A stretch of DNA of 37,193 nucleotides from Streptomyces sp. CT34 (GCF_000805335.1 NZ_KN708638.1:5845639-5882831); one strand, 5' to 3'. Positions 7,533-15,829 are shown, counted from the stretch's first letter. A program made the numbers and translations. The notes: generated from the letters alone by a model not told the origin.

Positions 7533-8252
7533 TCAGGCGCCGTTGCGGCGCAGGCCCTCGGAGAGGCGGGCGGCGGCGTCGATGACCGCCTGGGCGTGCA
7601 TCCGGCCCGGGTGGCGGGTCAGCCGCTCGATCGGGCCGGACACCGAGACGGCGGCCACCACGCGGTTGGAGGGGCCGCGTACGGGCGCGGAGACGGACGC
7701 CACGCCGGGCTCCCGCTCGCCGATCGACTGGGCCCAGCCGCGGCGCCGTACGCCGGACAGCGCGGTGGCCGTGAAGCGGGCGCCCTGGAGGCCGCGGTGC
7801 AGCCGCTCCGGCTCTTCCCAGGCCATCAGGATCTGGGCGGCCGAGCCGGCCTTCATGGGCAGCGTGGAGCCGACCGGGACGGTGTCCCGCAGCCCGGACA
7901 GCCGCTCCGCCGCCGCCACGCAGATCCGCATGTCGCCCTGCCGGCGATAGAGCTGGGCGCTCTCGCCCGTCACGTCGCGCAGATGCGTGAGCACCGGTCC
8001 GGCCGTGGCCAGCAGGCGGTCCTCGCCGGCCGCCGCGGCCAGCTCGGAGAGCCGGGGGCCGAGGATGAACCGGCCCTGCATGTCCCTCGCCACCATCCGG
8101 TGGTGTTCCAGAGCCACGGCCAGCCGGTGGGCCGTGGGTCGTGCGAGCCCGGTCGCCGCGACCAGCCCGGCGAGGGTGGCCGGACCGGACTCCAGAGCGC
8201 TCAGAACCAGAGCCGCCTTGTCGAGAACGCCGACGCCGCTAGAGTTGTCCAT
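7533..8252 (-). CDS. ndgR: IclR-family regulator NdgR (amino-acid metabolism)
   Basis: A 239-aa IclR-type regulator. The winged-helix DNA-binding domain spans about residues 6-68 (LAGLVAATGLARPTAHRLAV is the recognition region) and the effector-binding domain spans about 85-235 (GDMRICVAAAERLSGLRDT, MKAGSAAQILMAW). The sequence matches my memory of NdgR/AreB, which in S. coelicolor and relatives binds upstream of leuCD and other branched-chain amino-acid genes. ATG 8252 (MDNSSGVGVLDKA) is preferred; an in-frame GTG at 8271-8273 would add seven residues but lies inside the palindromic operator. It is divergent from leuC with 173 nt between the starts, a layout that suggests direct control of leuCD plus autoregulation. 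Confidence 0.93.
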   Translation of the reverse strand: MDNSSGVGVLDKAALVLSALESGPATLAGLVAATGLARPTAHRLAVALEHHRMVARDMQGRFILGPRLSELAAAAGEDRLLATAGPVLTHLRDVTGESAQLYRRQGDMRICVAAAERLSGLRDTVPVGSTLPMKAGSAAQILMAWEEPERLHRGLQGARFTATALSGVRRRGWAQSIGEREPGVASVSAPVRGPSNRVVAAVSVSGPIERLTRHPGRMHAQAVIDAAARLSEGLRRNGA

Positions 8253-8260
8253 GCAACGAT

Positions 8261-8289
8261 ACTTGCGTCTCACAGTGTGAAACGCAAGT
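8261..8289. promoter_or_regulatory. 29-bp palindromic operator between ndgR and leuC
   Basis: A 29-bp palindrome centred on 8275, complementary at 13 of 14 arm positions (only 8269/8281 mismatch). The outer arms are ACTTGCGT and ACGCAAGT and the inner arms TCACA and TGTGA. It starts 9 nt upstream of the ndgR ATG and ends 136 nt before the leuC ATG, the expected place for an IclR-type operator. A tentative leuC promoter is TTTCCA (8295-8300), 17 nt, TAAAGA (8318-8323), just downstream of the palindrome. The assignment to NdgR is inference. Confidence 0.7.
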
Positions 8290-8425
8290 TCAATTTTCCA
8301 GGGAAGTCGTCACTCTGTAAAGACGGCCCCCGACCAGGGCCCGGCGTCAGGCCCGCCAGGGGACATCCGCGGGCATCGCGCACGGACGAGCAAGGCCGGC
8401 ACAGCGGCCGGCCGGAGGGAAAGCG

Positions 8426-9853
8426 ATGGGACGGACACTTGCGGAGAAGGTCTGGGACGACCATGTCGTCCGGCGCGCGGAAGGTGAGCCCGACCTCCTC
8501 TTCATCGATCTGCACCTGCTGCACGAGGTCACCAGCCCGCAGGCGTTCGACGGCCTGCGCAAGGCCGGCCGACAGGTGCGCCGGACGGATCTGACCATCG
8601 CCACCGAGGATCACAACACCCCGACCCTCGACATCGACAAGCCGATCGCCGACCCGGTCTCGCGCACCCAGCTGGAGACGCTGCGCAAGAACTGCGCGGA
8701 GTTCGGCGTCCGCCTGCACCCGCTGGGCGATGTCGAACAGGGCGTTGTCCACGTCGTGGGACCGCAGTTGGGACTGACCCAGCCCGGTACCACCGTGGTC
8801 TGCGGTGACAGCCACACCTCCACCCACGGCGCGTTCGGCGCGTTGGCCTTCGGCATCGGCACCAGCCAGGTCGAGCACGTCCTGGCCACCCAGACGCTCC
8901 CGCTGGCGCCGTTCAGGACCATGGCGATCACGGTGGAGGGGGAGCTGCCCGAGGGCGTCACCGCCAAGGACCTGATCCTGGCGATCATCGCCAGGATCGG
9001 CACCGGCGGCGGCCAGGGCTACGTCATCGAGTACCGCGGCCCGGCCATCGAGAAGCTGTCGATGGAAGCCCGGATGACCATCTGCAACATGTCGATCGAG
9101 GCGGGCGCCCGGGCCGGCATGATCGCCCCCGACCGGACCACCTTCGACTACCTCCAGGGCCGCGACCACGCCCCCAAGGGCGAGGACTGGGACGCCGCGG
9201 TCGCGTACTGGAAGACGCTGCGCACCGACGACGACGCGGTCTTCGACGCCGAGGTCGTCATCGACGCCGCCGCGCTGTCGCCGTTCGTCACCTGGGGCAC
9301 CAACCCCGGCCAGGGCGCGCCCCTTTCGGCCAGTGTCCCCGACCCTGCTTCGTACGAGGACGCCTCGGAGCGGCTCGCCGCCGAAAAGGCCCTGGAATAC
9401 ATGGGGTTGACAGCCGGTCAACCACTGCGCGAGATCACCGTGGACACCGTCTTCGTAGGTTCGTGCACCAACGGCCGGATCGAGGACCTGCGCTCCGCTG
9501 CGGCGGTTCTGGAAGGCCGTTCGGTCGCCGAGGGCGTGCGCATGCTGGTCGTTCCCGGCTCGGTGCGGGTCGCTCTCCAGGCCGTTGCGGAGGGCCTGGA
9601 CAAGGTCTTCACCGCGGCCGGCGCCGAATGGCGGCACGCGGGTTGCTCGATGTGCCTGGGCATGAACCCCGACCAGCTGGCGCCCGGTGAGCGCTCCGCC
9701 TCCACCTCCAACCGCAACTTCGAAGGCCGGCAGGGCAAGGGGGGCCGCACGCACCTGGTCTCGCCTCAGGTGGCCGCCGCAACGGCGGTTCTCGGCCATC
9801 TGGCCTCACCCGCCGACCTGTCCGACGCCGTCGCCGAGCCCGCGGGAGTCTGA
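8426..9853 (+). CDS. leuC: 3-isopropylmalate dehydratase, large subunit
   Basis: A 475-aa aconitase-family subunit. With LeuD it isomerises 2-isopropylmalate to 3-isopropylmalate in leucine biosynthesis. ATG 8426 is preceded by GGAGGGA (8414-8420). The three 4Fe-4S cysteines are Cys347 (FVGSCTNGRIEDLR), Cys407 and Cys410 (GCSMCLGMNPDQL). Other signatures are VCGDSHTSTHGAFGALAFG and the C-terminal STSNRNFEGRQGKGGRTHL. Length is normal. It is followed by leuD after 5 nt and is probably controlled by NdgR from the divergent region. Confidence 0.97.
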   Translation: MGRTLAEKVWDDHVVRRAEGEPDLLFIDLHLLHEVTSPQAFDGLRKAGRQVRRTDLTIATEDHNTPTLDIDKPIADPVSRTQLETLRKNCAEFGVRLHPLGDVEQGVVHVVGPQLGLTQPGTTVVCGDSHTSTHGAFGALAFGIGTSQVEHVLATQTLPLAPFRTMAITVEGELPEGVTAKDLILAIIARIGTGGGQGYVIEYRGPAIEKLSMEARMTICNMSIEAGARAGMIAPDRTTFDYLQGRDHAPKGEDWDAAVAYWKTLRTDDDAVFDAEVVIDAAALSPFVTWGTNPGQGAPLSASVPDPASYEDASERLAAEKALEYMGLTAGQPLREITVDTVFVGSCTNGRIEDLRSAAAVLEGRSVAEGVRMLVVPGSVRVALQAVAEGLDKVFTAAGAEWRHAGCSMCLGMNPDQLAPGERSASTSNRNFEGRQGKGGRTHLVSPQVAAATAVLGHLASPADLSDAVAEPAGV

Positions 9854-9858
9854 GCACC

Positions 9859-10452
9859 ATGGAAGCTTTCACCACCCACACCGGCCGGGCCGTTCCGCTG
9901 CGCCGCAGCAACGTCGACACCGACCAGATCATCCCGGCCCACTGGCTGAAGAAGGTCACCCGCGACGGCTTCGAGGACGGGCTCTTCGAGGCGTGGCGCA
10001 AGGACCCCGGGTTCGTCCTCAACCAGGCTGCGTACAAGGGCGCCACCGTGCTGGTCGCGGGCCCCGACTTCGGCACCGGCTCGTCGCGCGAGCACGCCGT
10101 CTGGGCGCTGCAGAACTACGGCTTCAAGGCCGTCATCTCCTCGCGGTTCGCGGACATCTTCCGCGGCAACTCCCTCAAGAACGGCCTGCTGACGGTGGTC
10201 CTGCCGCAGGAGACCGTGGACCGCCTGCAGAAGCTGGTGGAGGCCGACCCGGCCGCCGAGGTGACCGTCGACCTGGTCGGACGGCAGGTCCGCGCGGAAG
10301 GCATCACCGCGGACTTCGAGCTGGACGAGAACGCCCGTTGGCGTCTCCTGGAGGGTCTGGACGACATCAGCCTCACCCTTCGGGAGGAGTCCGCCATCGC
10401 GGAGTACGAGGCGAACAGGCCCGGTTTCAAACCGCGTACCATCGAGGTCTGA
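9859..10452 (+). CDS. leuD: 3-isopropylmalate dehydratase, small subunit
   Basis: A 197-aa swivelling-domain subunit that completes the LeuCD active site. The characteristic GPDFGTGSSREHAVWAL segment and the N-terminal RRSNVDTDQIIPAHWLK are present. ATG 9859 uses GGGAG at 9844-9848, which spans the end of leuC, so the pair is one operon with coupled translation. Length is normal. A strong terminator hairpin follows. Confidence 0.97.
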   Translation: MEAFTTHTGRAVPLRRSNVDTDQIIPAHWLKKVTRDGFEDGLFEAWRKDPGFVLNQAAYKGATVLVAGPDFGTGSSREHAVWALQNYGFKAVISSRFADIFRGNSLKNGLLTVVLPQETVDRLQKLVEADPAAEVTVDLVGRQVRAEGITADFELDENARWRLLEGLDDISLTLREESAIAEYEANRPGFKPRTIEV

Positions 10453-10487
10453 CCTCGGGTTTTATGGCTCAAAGCCTTATTGCGTAC

Positions 10488-10522
10488 GATGCGCCCCCTG
10501 TGCAGTTGGCAGGGGGCGCATC
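10488..10522 (+). terminator. Terminator of leuCD
   Basis: A perfect 13-bp stem (GATGCGCCCCCTG, 10488-10500, with 10510-10522) and a 9-nt loop, 36 nt after the leuD stop. Confidence 0.85.
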
Positions 10523-10588
10523 GGCTTGTCGAGGCGGCTGTTGAGGCCCCGTGAAGCGACAACTCGCCGCAGATGGCACAATTAGCGC

Positions 10589-10834
10589 ATGGAACGCGAC
10601 GACCAACTCGAGCTCTATGGTTTCGTCGCCGACCGGCTCAAGGACGCACACGCAAGAGTGCGGACACTGCAAGTCCCGGAGGGCGTACGGATGGCGCTGA
10701 CCCGGAAGCTGCTCGTCATCACGGCCGCGGCTAAACACGATCTTGCGGACGCGGCAAGGCGTCTGGAGTGGTTCATGCGTGACCTCGACGAAGGTCGTTA
10801 TCCCGAAGATGTGCATGCCGACGGAAGTCCGTGA
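10589..10834 (+). CDS. Small conserved helical protein, function unknown
   Basis: An 81-aa soluble, charged, largely helical protein (MERDDQLELYGFVADRLKD ...). No enzyme motif, signal peptide or membrane segment is visible. It sits between leuCD and hupS; as I recall, S. coelicolor has a similar small gene at this place. ATG 10589 is taken because the coding bias starts there, though no good ribosome binding site precedes it. The helix pattern (RLKDAHARVRTLQVPEG, LVITAAAKHDLADAARRLEWFM) suggests a helical bundle or protein-protein adaptor. Function is not known. Confidence 0.8.
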   Translation: MERDDQLELYGFVADRLKDAHARVRTLQVPEGVRMALTRKLLVITAAAKHDLADAARRLEWFMRDLDEGRYPEDVHADGSP

Positions 10835-10879
10835 AGGTCGAGTCCGTTGCGGCACAAGGGTGATTAGCCCGTTTCGTGT

Positions 10880-10908
10880 TTGATTTGCGGTATATATCTG
10901 CCTAACGT
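10880..10908 (+). promoter_or_regulatory. hupS promoter
   Basis: TTGATT (10880-10885), a 17-nt spacer and TAACGT (10903-10908), about 50 nt before the hupS GTG in a locally A+T-rich stretch. Confidence 0.6.
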
Positions 10909-10959
10909 GCGAAAAAGCTTGGAAACTTTCGTTCCAGCAATGTCTCCGAAGGGGAAGAC

Positions 10960-11610
10960 GTGAACAAGGCGCAGCTCGTAGAAGCCATTGCCGACAAGCT
11001 CGGCGGCCGTCAGAACGCCGCGGAAGCGGTCGACGCCGTACTGGACGCAATCGTCCGTGCAGTTGTCGCCGGCGACCGGGTTTCGGTCACCGGATTCGGC
11101 TCGTTCGAGAAGGTCGACCGTCCGGCCCGATACGCCCGCAACCCGCAGACGGGTGAGCGCGTGCGGGTCAAGAAGACCTCGGTGCCGCGTTTCCGCGCGG
11201 GCCAGGGCTTCAAGGACCTGGTGAGCGGTTCGAAGAAGCTCCCCAAGGGCGGCGAGGTCTCCGTCAAGAAGGCCCCCAAGGGCAGCCTGACCGGTGCCAA
11301 GCCCACCGTGAAGAAGGCGGCGGCGAAGAAGGCCGCAGCCAAGAAGGCCGCGGCGAAGAAGGTCACCGCGAAGAAGACCACGGCGAAGAAGGCCGCGGCG
11401 AAGAAGGTCACCGCGAAGAAGACCACGGCGAAGAAGGCCGCCACGAAGGCTGCGGCGAAGAAGGCCGCGCCGGCCAAGAAGACCACCGCGAAGAAGGCCA
11501 CGGCGAAGAAGACCGCGCCCGCCAAGAAGGCGACGGCGAAGAAGGCTCCCGCCAAGAAGACCACGGCGCGCAAGACGACCGCCAAGAAGACCACCGCCCG
11601 CAAGCGGTAA
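10960..11610 (+). CDS. hupS: Histone-like nucleoid protein HupS (HU domain plus lysine-rich tail)
   Basis: A 216-aa two-part nucleoid protein. Residues 1-90 form a complete HU fold (MNKAQLVEAIADKLG, VTGFGSFEKVDRPARYARNP) with the DNA-intercalating proline at Pro62 of NPQTGE. Residues from about 100 on are an Ala/Lys tail of KKAAAKK, KKTTAKK and PAKK repeats resembling histone H1 or mycobacterial HupB. GTG 10960 follows GAAGGGG (10948-10954). The architecture is that of HupS, the Streptomyces HU paralogue linked to spore nucleoid compaction, and the place next to leuCD agrees. A tandem DNA duplication inside the tail (11341-11430) makes its length prone to change. The gene has its own promoter and terminator. 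Confidence 0.95.
   Translation: MNKAQLVEAIADKLGGRQNAAEAVDAVLDAIVRAVVAGDRVSVTGFGSFEKVDRPARYARNPQTGERVRVKKTSVPRFRAGQGFKDLVSGSKKLPKGGEVSVKKAPKGSLTGAKPTVKKAAAKKAAAKKAAAKKVTAKKTTAKKAAAKKVTAKKTTAKKAATKAAAKKAAPAKKTTAKKATAKKTAPAKKATAKKAPAKKTTARKTTAKKTTARKR
11341..11430 (+). repeat. 45-bp perfect tandem repeat in the hupS tail
   Basis: Two identical 45-bp units, 11341-11385 and 11386-11430, with the next 10 bases continuing the pattern. Each unit encodes 15 residues (KKAAAKKVTAKKTTA). It is in frame, so copy-number change would only alter tail length. Confidence 0.9.
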
Positions 11611-11633
11611 TTCCGCAGCGGCAACGCCACGCG

Positions 11634-11667
11634 CCGGGCCGGTCTCCCTCCGGGGAGCCCGGCCCGC
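11634..11667 (+). terminator. Terminator of hupS
   Basis: GGGCCGG (11636-11642) and CTCCC (11644-11648) pair with GGGAG (11653-11657) and CCGGCCC (11659-11665), with one internal mismatch and a 4-nt loop. Confidence 0.75.
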
Positions 11668-11705
11668 GGTGCGCCGCCCGCCGGGCGGCCGTCTAGGCTT
11701 CCCCC

Positions 11706-11909
11706 ATGCAGGCCACCGCGTACACCTTCGACGACGAGACCCGCTCCGGCAGCGTGCTGCTGGACGACGGGACCCCGCTGCCCTTCGACGCGGCGGCGTT
11801 CGACGCCGGCGGGCTGCTCCTGCTGCGGCCCGGCCAGCGGGTCCGGATCGACGTCACCGGCGAAGGGGACGCCCGACGGATCGTGCTCGTCACGCTCCAG
11901 ACGCTGTGA
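11706..11909 (+). CDS. Small beta-rich protein, probably OB/cold-shock-like
   Basis: A 67-aa protein (MQATAYTFDDETRSGSVLL ...). Alternating hydrophobic beta strands (GSVLLDDG, LLLLRPGQRVRIDVTG, RIVLVTLQTL) suggest a small OB-like barrel, but the cold-shock RNP motifs are not clear, so nucleic-acid binding is only a possibility. ATG 11706 lacks a Shine-Dalgarno sequence; a -10-like TAGGCT at 11694-11699 lies 6 nt upstream, so the mRNA is probably leaderless. The last 20 nt overlap the convergent cofC gene. Normal codon bias supports it as real. Confidence 0.75.
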   Translation: MQATAYTFDDETRSGSVLLDDGTPLPFDAAAFDAGGLLLLRPGQRVRIDVTGEGDARRIVLVTLQTL

Positions 11910-12618
11910 CCCGCGGCGGCGCCTGATCGCCCCGGCCGTGCCGGCCGCCCGCCCCGGCCGGCAGCCGGCGCGTCTGGTGCGCGGTGTGCGGGCCCACGCC
12001 CAGCGCCAGCGCGGCCCGCAGGTCCTCCCCGGTGTCCACGTCCCGGCGTACCGACGGCACGTCCGGTGAGGTGATCTCGTGCGCCCCGGAGGCCAGGTGG
12101 CGCACCCGCGAGGCGCCGCCGAATGCCGGGTCCAATTCCACACCGGAAGTCGCGGTCAGAAGTGTTGTCCCGATATCTGCCGCATCCGCGAGAAATGCGC
12201 GGGGAAATAGCGAAGCGGAATGGAGCACCAGTGCCAGCTCGGCCGGGCGCAGCGCGGGCAGGTCGGCGTTCAGCGCGGCGACCGGCGCGGCGGGGCGATG
12301 CGCCCTTACCACGGCCGCGCCATGGGCCAGTGCGGCATTCAGCCCGTTGGCCGGAGCGTCCGGCACTATGCGCGCCCCCAGGGCCGCCAATCGCTCCCCG
12401 GCCAGCGGGTCGTCCGTGACAACCGCCACATCGCGCACGTCCGCGCAGGCCAGCGCGGACGCGACGGTATCCAGGGCGAATGCCAGCGCCAGCCGCGGCC
12501 GGAACTCCTCACCGGCCGCCCGGGAGAGCCTGCTCTTGGCCCGCACCAGCGGTTTCAGCGGCACCACAAGGCTCCAGCCCACATCCGCTCCGTCTCTTCG
12601 CATCGGGATCATTCTCAC
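11890..12618 (-). CDS. cofC: 2-phospho-L-lactate / phosphoenolpyruvate guanylyltransferase (F420 biosynthesis)
   Basis: A 242-aa nucleotidyltransferase of the CofC/FbiD family. It activates phosphoenolpyruvate or 2-phospholactate with GTP to supply the side chain of coenzyme F420. Signatures: the N-terminal VVPLKPLVRAKSRLS (GTP loop and basic residues), VVTDDPLA, NADLPALRP (metal-binding Asp) and FGGASRVRHL. The start is uncertain: GTG 12618 and ATGs at 12612 and 12603 are all in frame, and AGGTGAG partly overlaps them. About 30 C-terminal residues (RRLPAGAGGRHGRGDQ on) look non-conserved. It is convergent with the 67-aa gene (20-nt overlap) and divergent from the acyltransferase gene. No other F420 gene is in the window. 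Confidence 0.9.
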   Translation of the reverse strand: MRMIPMRRDGADVGWSLVVPLKPLVRAKSRLSRAAGEEFRPRLALAFALDTVASALACADVRDVAVVTDDPLAGERLAALGARIVPDAPANGLNAALAHGAAVVRAHRPAAPVAALNADLPALRPAELALVLHSASLFPRAFLADAADIGTTLLTATSGVELDPAFGGASRVRHLASGAHEITSPDVPSVRRDVDTGEDLRAALALGVGPHTAHQTRRLPAGAGGRHGRGDQAPPRVTASGA

Positions 12619-12743
12619 CTGTTGCCGCCGCCTTTCCGGAGCGGCGGGGTTACGGTGTTCTCGACATAGCGGGTACCTGGGGCGACACTTGTGCGGCTGC
12701 CGGCTCGCAGCAGCTTCGCAGGTCCCACAAGGAGGGTGTCCCA

Positions 12744-13601
12744 GTGTCCCGCCGCAGAATCGGCTTCTGGTACCGCTTGGCCGCGGTCATCTGCAAACCG
12801 CCGCTCTTGGTTCTGTTCAAGCGGGACTGGCAGGGAATGGAGCACATTCCGGCCGACGGCGGTTTTATCACCGCGGTCAACCACAACTCGTATCTTGATC
12901 CGCTCTCCTATGCGCACTATCAGTACAACACCGGGCGGGTCCCCCGATTCCTCGCCAAGGCGGGACTCTTCAAGAGCGGCTTTGTCGGCCTGATGATGCG
13001 CGGGACCGGACAGATCCCCGTCTACCGCGAAACCACCGACGCGGCCACCGCGTTCCGGGCCGCCGTGAACGCGATCGCGAAGGGCGAATGCGTCGCCTTC
13101 TACCCCGAGGGCACGCTGACCCGCGACCCCGAGATGTGGCCCATGCAGGGCAAGACCGGCGCCGCCCGGGTCGCGCTGCTCACCAAGGCCCCCGTCATTC
13201 CGGTCGCCCAGTGGGGCGCGAACGACGCGATGCCGCCGTACGCCAAGGAGAAGAAGCTCCGGCTCTTCCCGCGCAAGACGCTGCGGGTCAAGGCGGGACC
13301 GCCGGTCGACCTCAGCGAGTTCTACGGCAAGGAGCCCACCGCCGAGGTGCTGCGGGCGGTCACCGAGGCGATCATGGCCGCGATCACCGCGCAGCTGGCC
13401 GAGGTCCGCGGCGAGCCCGCACCGGCCGAACCGTTCGACTACCGCAAGGAGATCGCCCGGGAGCGGCGCGCCGCCCGCGAGGCCGCCAGGGCCCGGGCCG
13501 CCGAGGACACGGTCCTGGAACCGGCCGAGTCCACCGCACCGGCCGCCCCCGCGCCACAGTCCATCGGCAACCGGCAGGCACAGGAGGATGAAGGCAAGTG
13601 A
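12744..13601 (+). CDS. 1-acyl-sn-glycerol-3-phosphate acyltransferase family (PlsC-like)
   Basis: A 285-aa acyltransferase of the PlsC/LPLAT family, transferring an acyl chain to lysophosphatidate in phospholipid synthesis. The start is GTG 12744 (VSRRRIGFWYRL), with an excellent AAGGAGGGTG at 12729-12738. Catalytic motif I is VNHNSYLDPL (His-x4-Asp) and motif III is FYPEGTLTR; motif IV is in KAPVIPVAQWG. A short hydrophobic stretch near residues 10-20 (LAAVICKPPLLVLF) may sit in the membrane face. The C-terminus (about 215 on) is a charged Ala/Arg/Glu helix. It overlaps gpsA by 4 nt, coupling glycerol-3-phosphate production with its acylation. Confidence 0.93.
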   Translation: MSRRRIGFWYRLAAVICKPPLLVLFKRDWQGMEHIPADGGFITAVNHNSYLDPLSYAHYQYNTGRVPRFLAKAGLFKSGFVGLMMRGTGQIPVYRETTDAATAFRAAVNAIAKGECVAFYPEGTLTRDPEMWPMQGKTGAARVALLTKAPVIPVAQWGANDAMPPYAKEKKLRLFPRKTLRVKAGPPVDLSEFYGKEPTAEVLRAVTEAIMAAITAQLAEVRGEPAPAEPFDYRKEIARERRAAREAARARAAEDTVLEPAESTAPAAPAPQSIGNRQAQEDEGK

Positions 13602-14599
13602 CGCGCTGCGCCGTCTTCGGCACGGGGTCCTGGGGCACCGCATTCGCGATGGTGCTCGCCGACGCGGGATGCGAGGTGACCCTGTGGGGGCGCAGAGCGG
13701 CCCTCGTCGACGCCATCAACAACGGCCGTACCAACCCCGACTACCTGCCCGGGGTGGAGCTGCCCGCGGGGGTACGCGCCACCACCGACCCGGCGGAAGC
13801 GGCCCGCGGCGCGGACTTCACGGTCCTCGCCGTACCCTCCCAGACGCTGCGCGCCAACCTCGCCGAGTGGGCGCCCCTGCTGCCCTCCGACACGGTCCTG
13901 GTCTCCCTGATGAAGGGCGTGGAACTGGGCACCGCGAAGCGCATGAGCGAGGTCATCGAAGAGGTCGCCAAGGTCCCCGCGGAACGCGTCGCGGTGCTGA
14001 CCGGACCCAACCTCGCCAAGGAGGTCGCCGCCCGGCAGCCCGCCGCCGCCGTCGTGGCCTGCGCCGACGAGGAGGTCGCCCGCCGGCTCCAGACCGCCTG
14101 CCACACCTCGTACTTCCGGCCCTACACCAACACCGACGTGGTGGGCTGCGAACTGGGCGGCGCGGTCAAGAACGTCATCGCGCTCGCGGTCGGCATCGCC
14201 ACCGGCATGGGCCTGGGCGACAACGCCAAGGCGTCCCTGATCACCCGCGGTCTCGCGGAGACCACCCGGCTCGGCCTCGCCATGGGCGCCGACGCGCACA
14301 CCTTCGCGGGATTGGCCGGTATGGGCGACCTCGTCGCCACCTGCTCCTCGCCGCTCTCCCGCAACAACACCTTCGGCACCAACCTCGGCCGCGGGATGAC
14401 GCTCCAGGAGACCATCGCGGTCACCAAGCAGACCGCGGAGGGCGTCAAGTCCTGTGAATCCGTGCTGGATCTGGCCCGCCGGCACGGCGTCGACATGCCG
14501 CTCACCGAGACGGTGGTGGACATCGTTCATGAGGGCAAGCCGCCCCTGGTCGCCCTCAAGGAGCTGATGTCGCGGACCGCCAAGTCCGAGCGGCACTGA
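13598..14599 (+). CDS. gpsA: Glycerol-3-phosphate dehydrogenase [NAD(P)+]
   Basis: A 333-aa enzyme that reduces dihydroxyacetone phosphate to sn-glycerol-3-phosphate for phospholipid synthesis. The Rossmann motif FGTGSWGTAFA is at about residues 5-15, LTGPNLAKEV at about 140, catalytic Lys191 in GGAVKNVIALA, and GMGDLVATCSS in the substrate-binding domain. The GTG start at 13598 lies within the last codons of the acyltransferase gene (GTGA overlap); AGGAGG at 13579-13584 and a nearer GAAGG serve as ribosome binding sites. Length is normal and all key residues are present. Confidence 0.97.
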   Translation: MTRCAVFGTGSWGTAFAMVLADAGCEVTLWGRRAALVDAINNGRTNPDYLPGVELPAGVRATTDPAEAARGADFTVLAVPSQTLRANLAEWAPLLPSDTVLVSLMKGVELGTAKRMSEVIEEVAKVPAERVAVLTGPNLAKEVAARQPAAAVVACADEEVARRLQTACHTSYFRPYTNTDVVGCELGGAVKNVIALAVGIATGMGLGDNAKASLITRGLAETTRLGLAMGADAHTFAGLAGMGDLVATCSSPLSRNNTFGTNLGRGMTLQETIAVTKQTAEGVKSCESVLDLARRHGVDMPLTETVVDIVHEGKPPLVALKELMSRTAKSERH

Positions 14600-14654
14600 G
14601 CGCACGGCCTGTCCGACCGGCGCCTACGGCACGCCACCAACGGCCGCCGTGGCA

Positions 14655-14683
14655 CTGACGCCGCGCCGGTCAGCAGGTACCCT
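14655..14683 (+). promoter_or_regulatory. ddlA promoter (short-leader)
   Basis: CTGACG (14655-14660), a 17-nt spacer and TACCCT (14678-14683). The -10 ends 9 nt before the ddlA ATG, which has no Shine-Dalgarno, so the mRNA should be leaderless or nearly so. Confidence 0.6.
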
Positions 14684-14692
14684 CGACGCGAT

Positions 14693-15829
14693 ATGAGCAG
14701 CGAGACCTCCTCCCAGAAGCCCCGCGTCGCCGTCGTGTTCGGCGGGCGCAGCTCCGAGCACGCCATCTCCGTGGTCACCGCCGGAGCCGTGCTGGCCGCC
14801 ATCGACCGCGACAAGTACGACGTGCTGCCCATCGGGATCACGACCGACGGGCGCTGGGCGCTCACCGCCGACGACCCCGCGCGGATGGCCATCACGGACC
14901 GGCGGCTGCCCAGCGTGGCGGAGCTCGCCGAGTCCACCGACGGCGGTGTGATGCTCCCCGTGGACCCCACCAACCGCGAGGTCGTCTACAGCGAGCCGGG
15001 ATCGGTCCCCAAGGCGCTGGGCGAGGTCGACGTGGTCTTCCCCGTCCTCCACGGCCCCTACGGCGAGGACGGCACCCTCCAGGGCCTCCTGGAGCTGTCC
15101 GGCGTGCCCTATGTGGGCTCCGGCGTGCTCGCCTCGGCCGTCGGCCAGGACAAGGACTACATGAAGCGGGTGTTCGCCTCCTTCGGGCTGCCGGTCGGCC
15201 CGTACGAGGTCATCCGCCCCCGCGAGTGGGAGAACGACCCCGCCGGCGCCCGCAAGAAGATCGTGGACTTCGCCGGCGAGCACGGCTGGCCGCTGTTCGT
15301 GAAGCCCGCGCGGGCCGGCTCGTCCATGGGCATCAGCAAGGTCGAGGACCTCGCCGGTCTGGACGAGGCCGTCGAGGAGGCCCGCAGCCACGACCCCAAG
15401 ATCATCGTGGAGGCGCTGCTGCGCGGGCGCGAGATCGAGTGCGGGGTGCTGGAATTCGAGGACGGCCCGCGGGCCAGCGTGCCGGCCGAGATCCCGCCGG
15501 TCACCGCGCACGACTTCTACGACTTCGAGGCCAAGTACATCGACTCGGCCGCCGGGATCGTGCCCGCGCCGCTGACGCCGGAGCAGACCGCCCGGGTCCG
15601 GGAACTGGCCGTCGCGGCCTTCGAGGCGGCGTCCTGCGAGGGCCTGGTCCGCGCGGACTTCTTCCTTCAGGACAACGGCGAGTTCGTGATCAACGAGATC
15701 AACACGCTGCCCGGCTTCACGCCCATCTCGATGTACCCGCGGATGTGGCGGGAGAGCGGCGTCGGCTACCCGGAACTCATCGACCGGCTCCTCCAGGCGG
15801 CGCTGCGCCGGTCCACGGGCCTGCGCTGA
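14693..15829 (+). CDS. ddlA: D-alanine--D-alanine ligase
   Basis: A 378-aa ATP-grasp ligase making the D-Ala-D-Ala end of the peptidoglycan precursor. Motifs: the N-terminal VVFGGRSSEHAISVVTA, HGPYGEDGTLQGLLELSGVPY, the ATP-binding KPARAGSSMGISKV, and the C-terminal metal-binding EFVINEINTLPGFTPISMYP. The omega loop reads EAKYIDSAAG, with the Tyr typical of D-Ala-D-Ala ligases rather than D-Ala-D-Lac enzymes, so this copy does not imply glycopeptide resistance. ATG 14693 is placed right after a -10 box. It is transcribed separately from gpsA, with 93 nt between them. Confidence 0.97.
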   Translation: MSSETSSQKPRVAVVFGGRSSEHAISVVTAGAVLAAIDRDKYDVLPIGITTDGRWALTADDPARMAITDRRLPSVAELAESTDGGVMLPVDPTNREVVYSEPGSVPKALGEVDVVFPVLHGPYGEDGTLQGLLELSGVPYVGSGVLASAVGQDKDYMKRVFASFGLPVGPYEVIRPREWENDPAGARKKIVDFAGEHGWPLFVKPARAGSSMGISKVEDLAGLDEAVEEARSHDPKIIVEALLRGREIECGVLEFEDGPRASVPAEIPPVTAHDFYDFEAKYIDSAAGIVPAPLTPEQTARVRELAVAAFEAASCEGLVRADFFLQDNGEFVINEINTLPGFTPISMYPRMWRESGVGYPELIDRLLQAALRRSTGLR

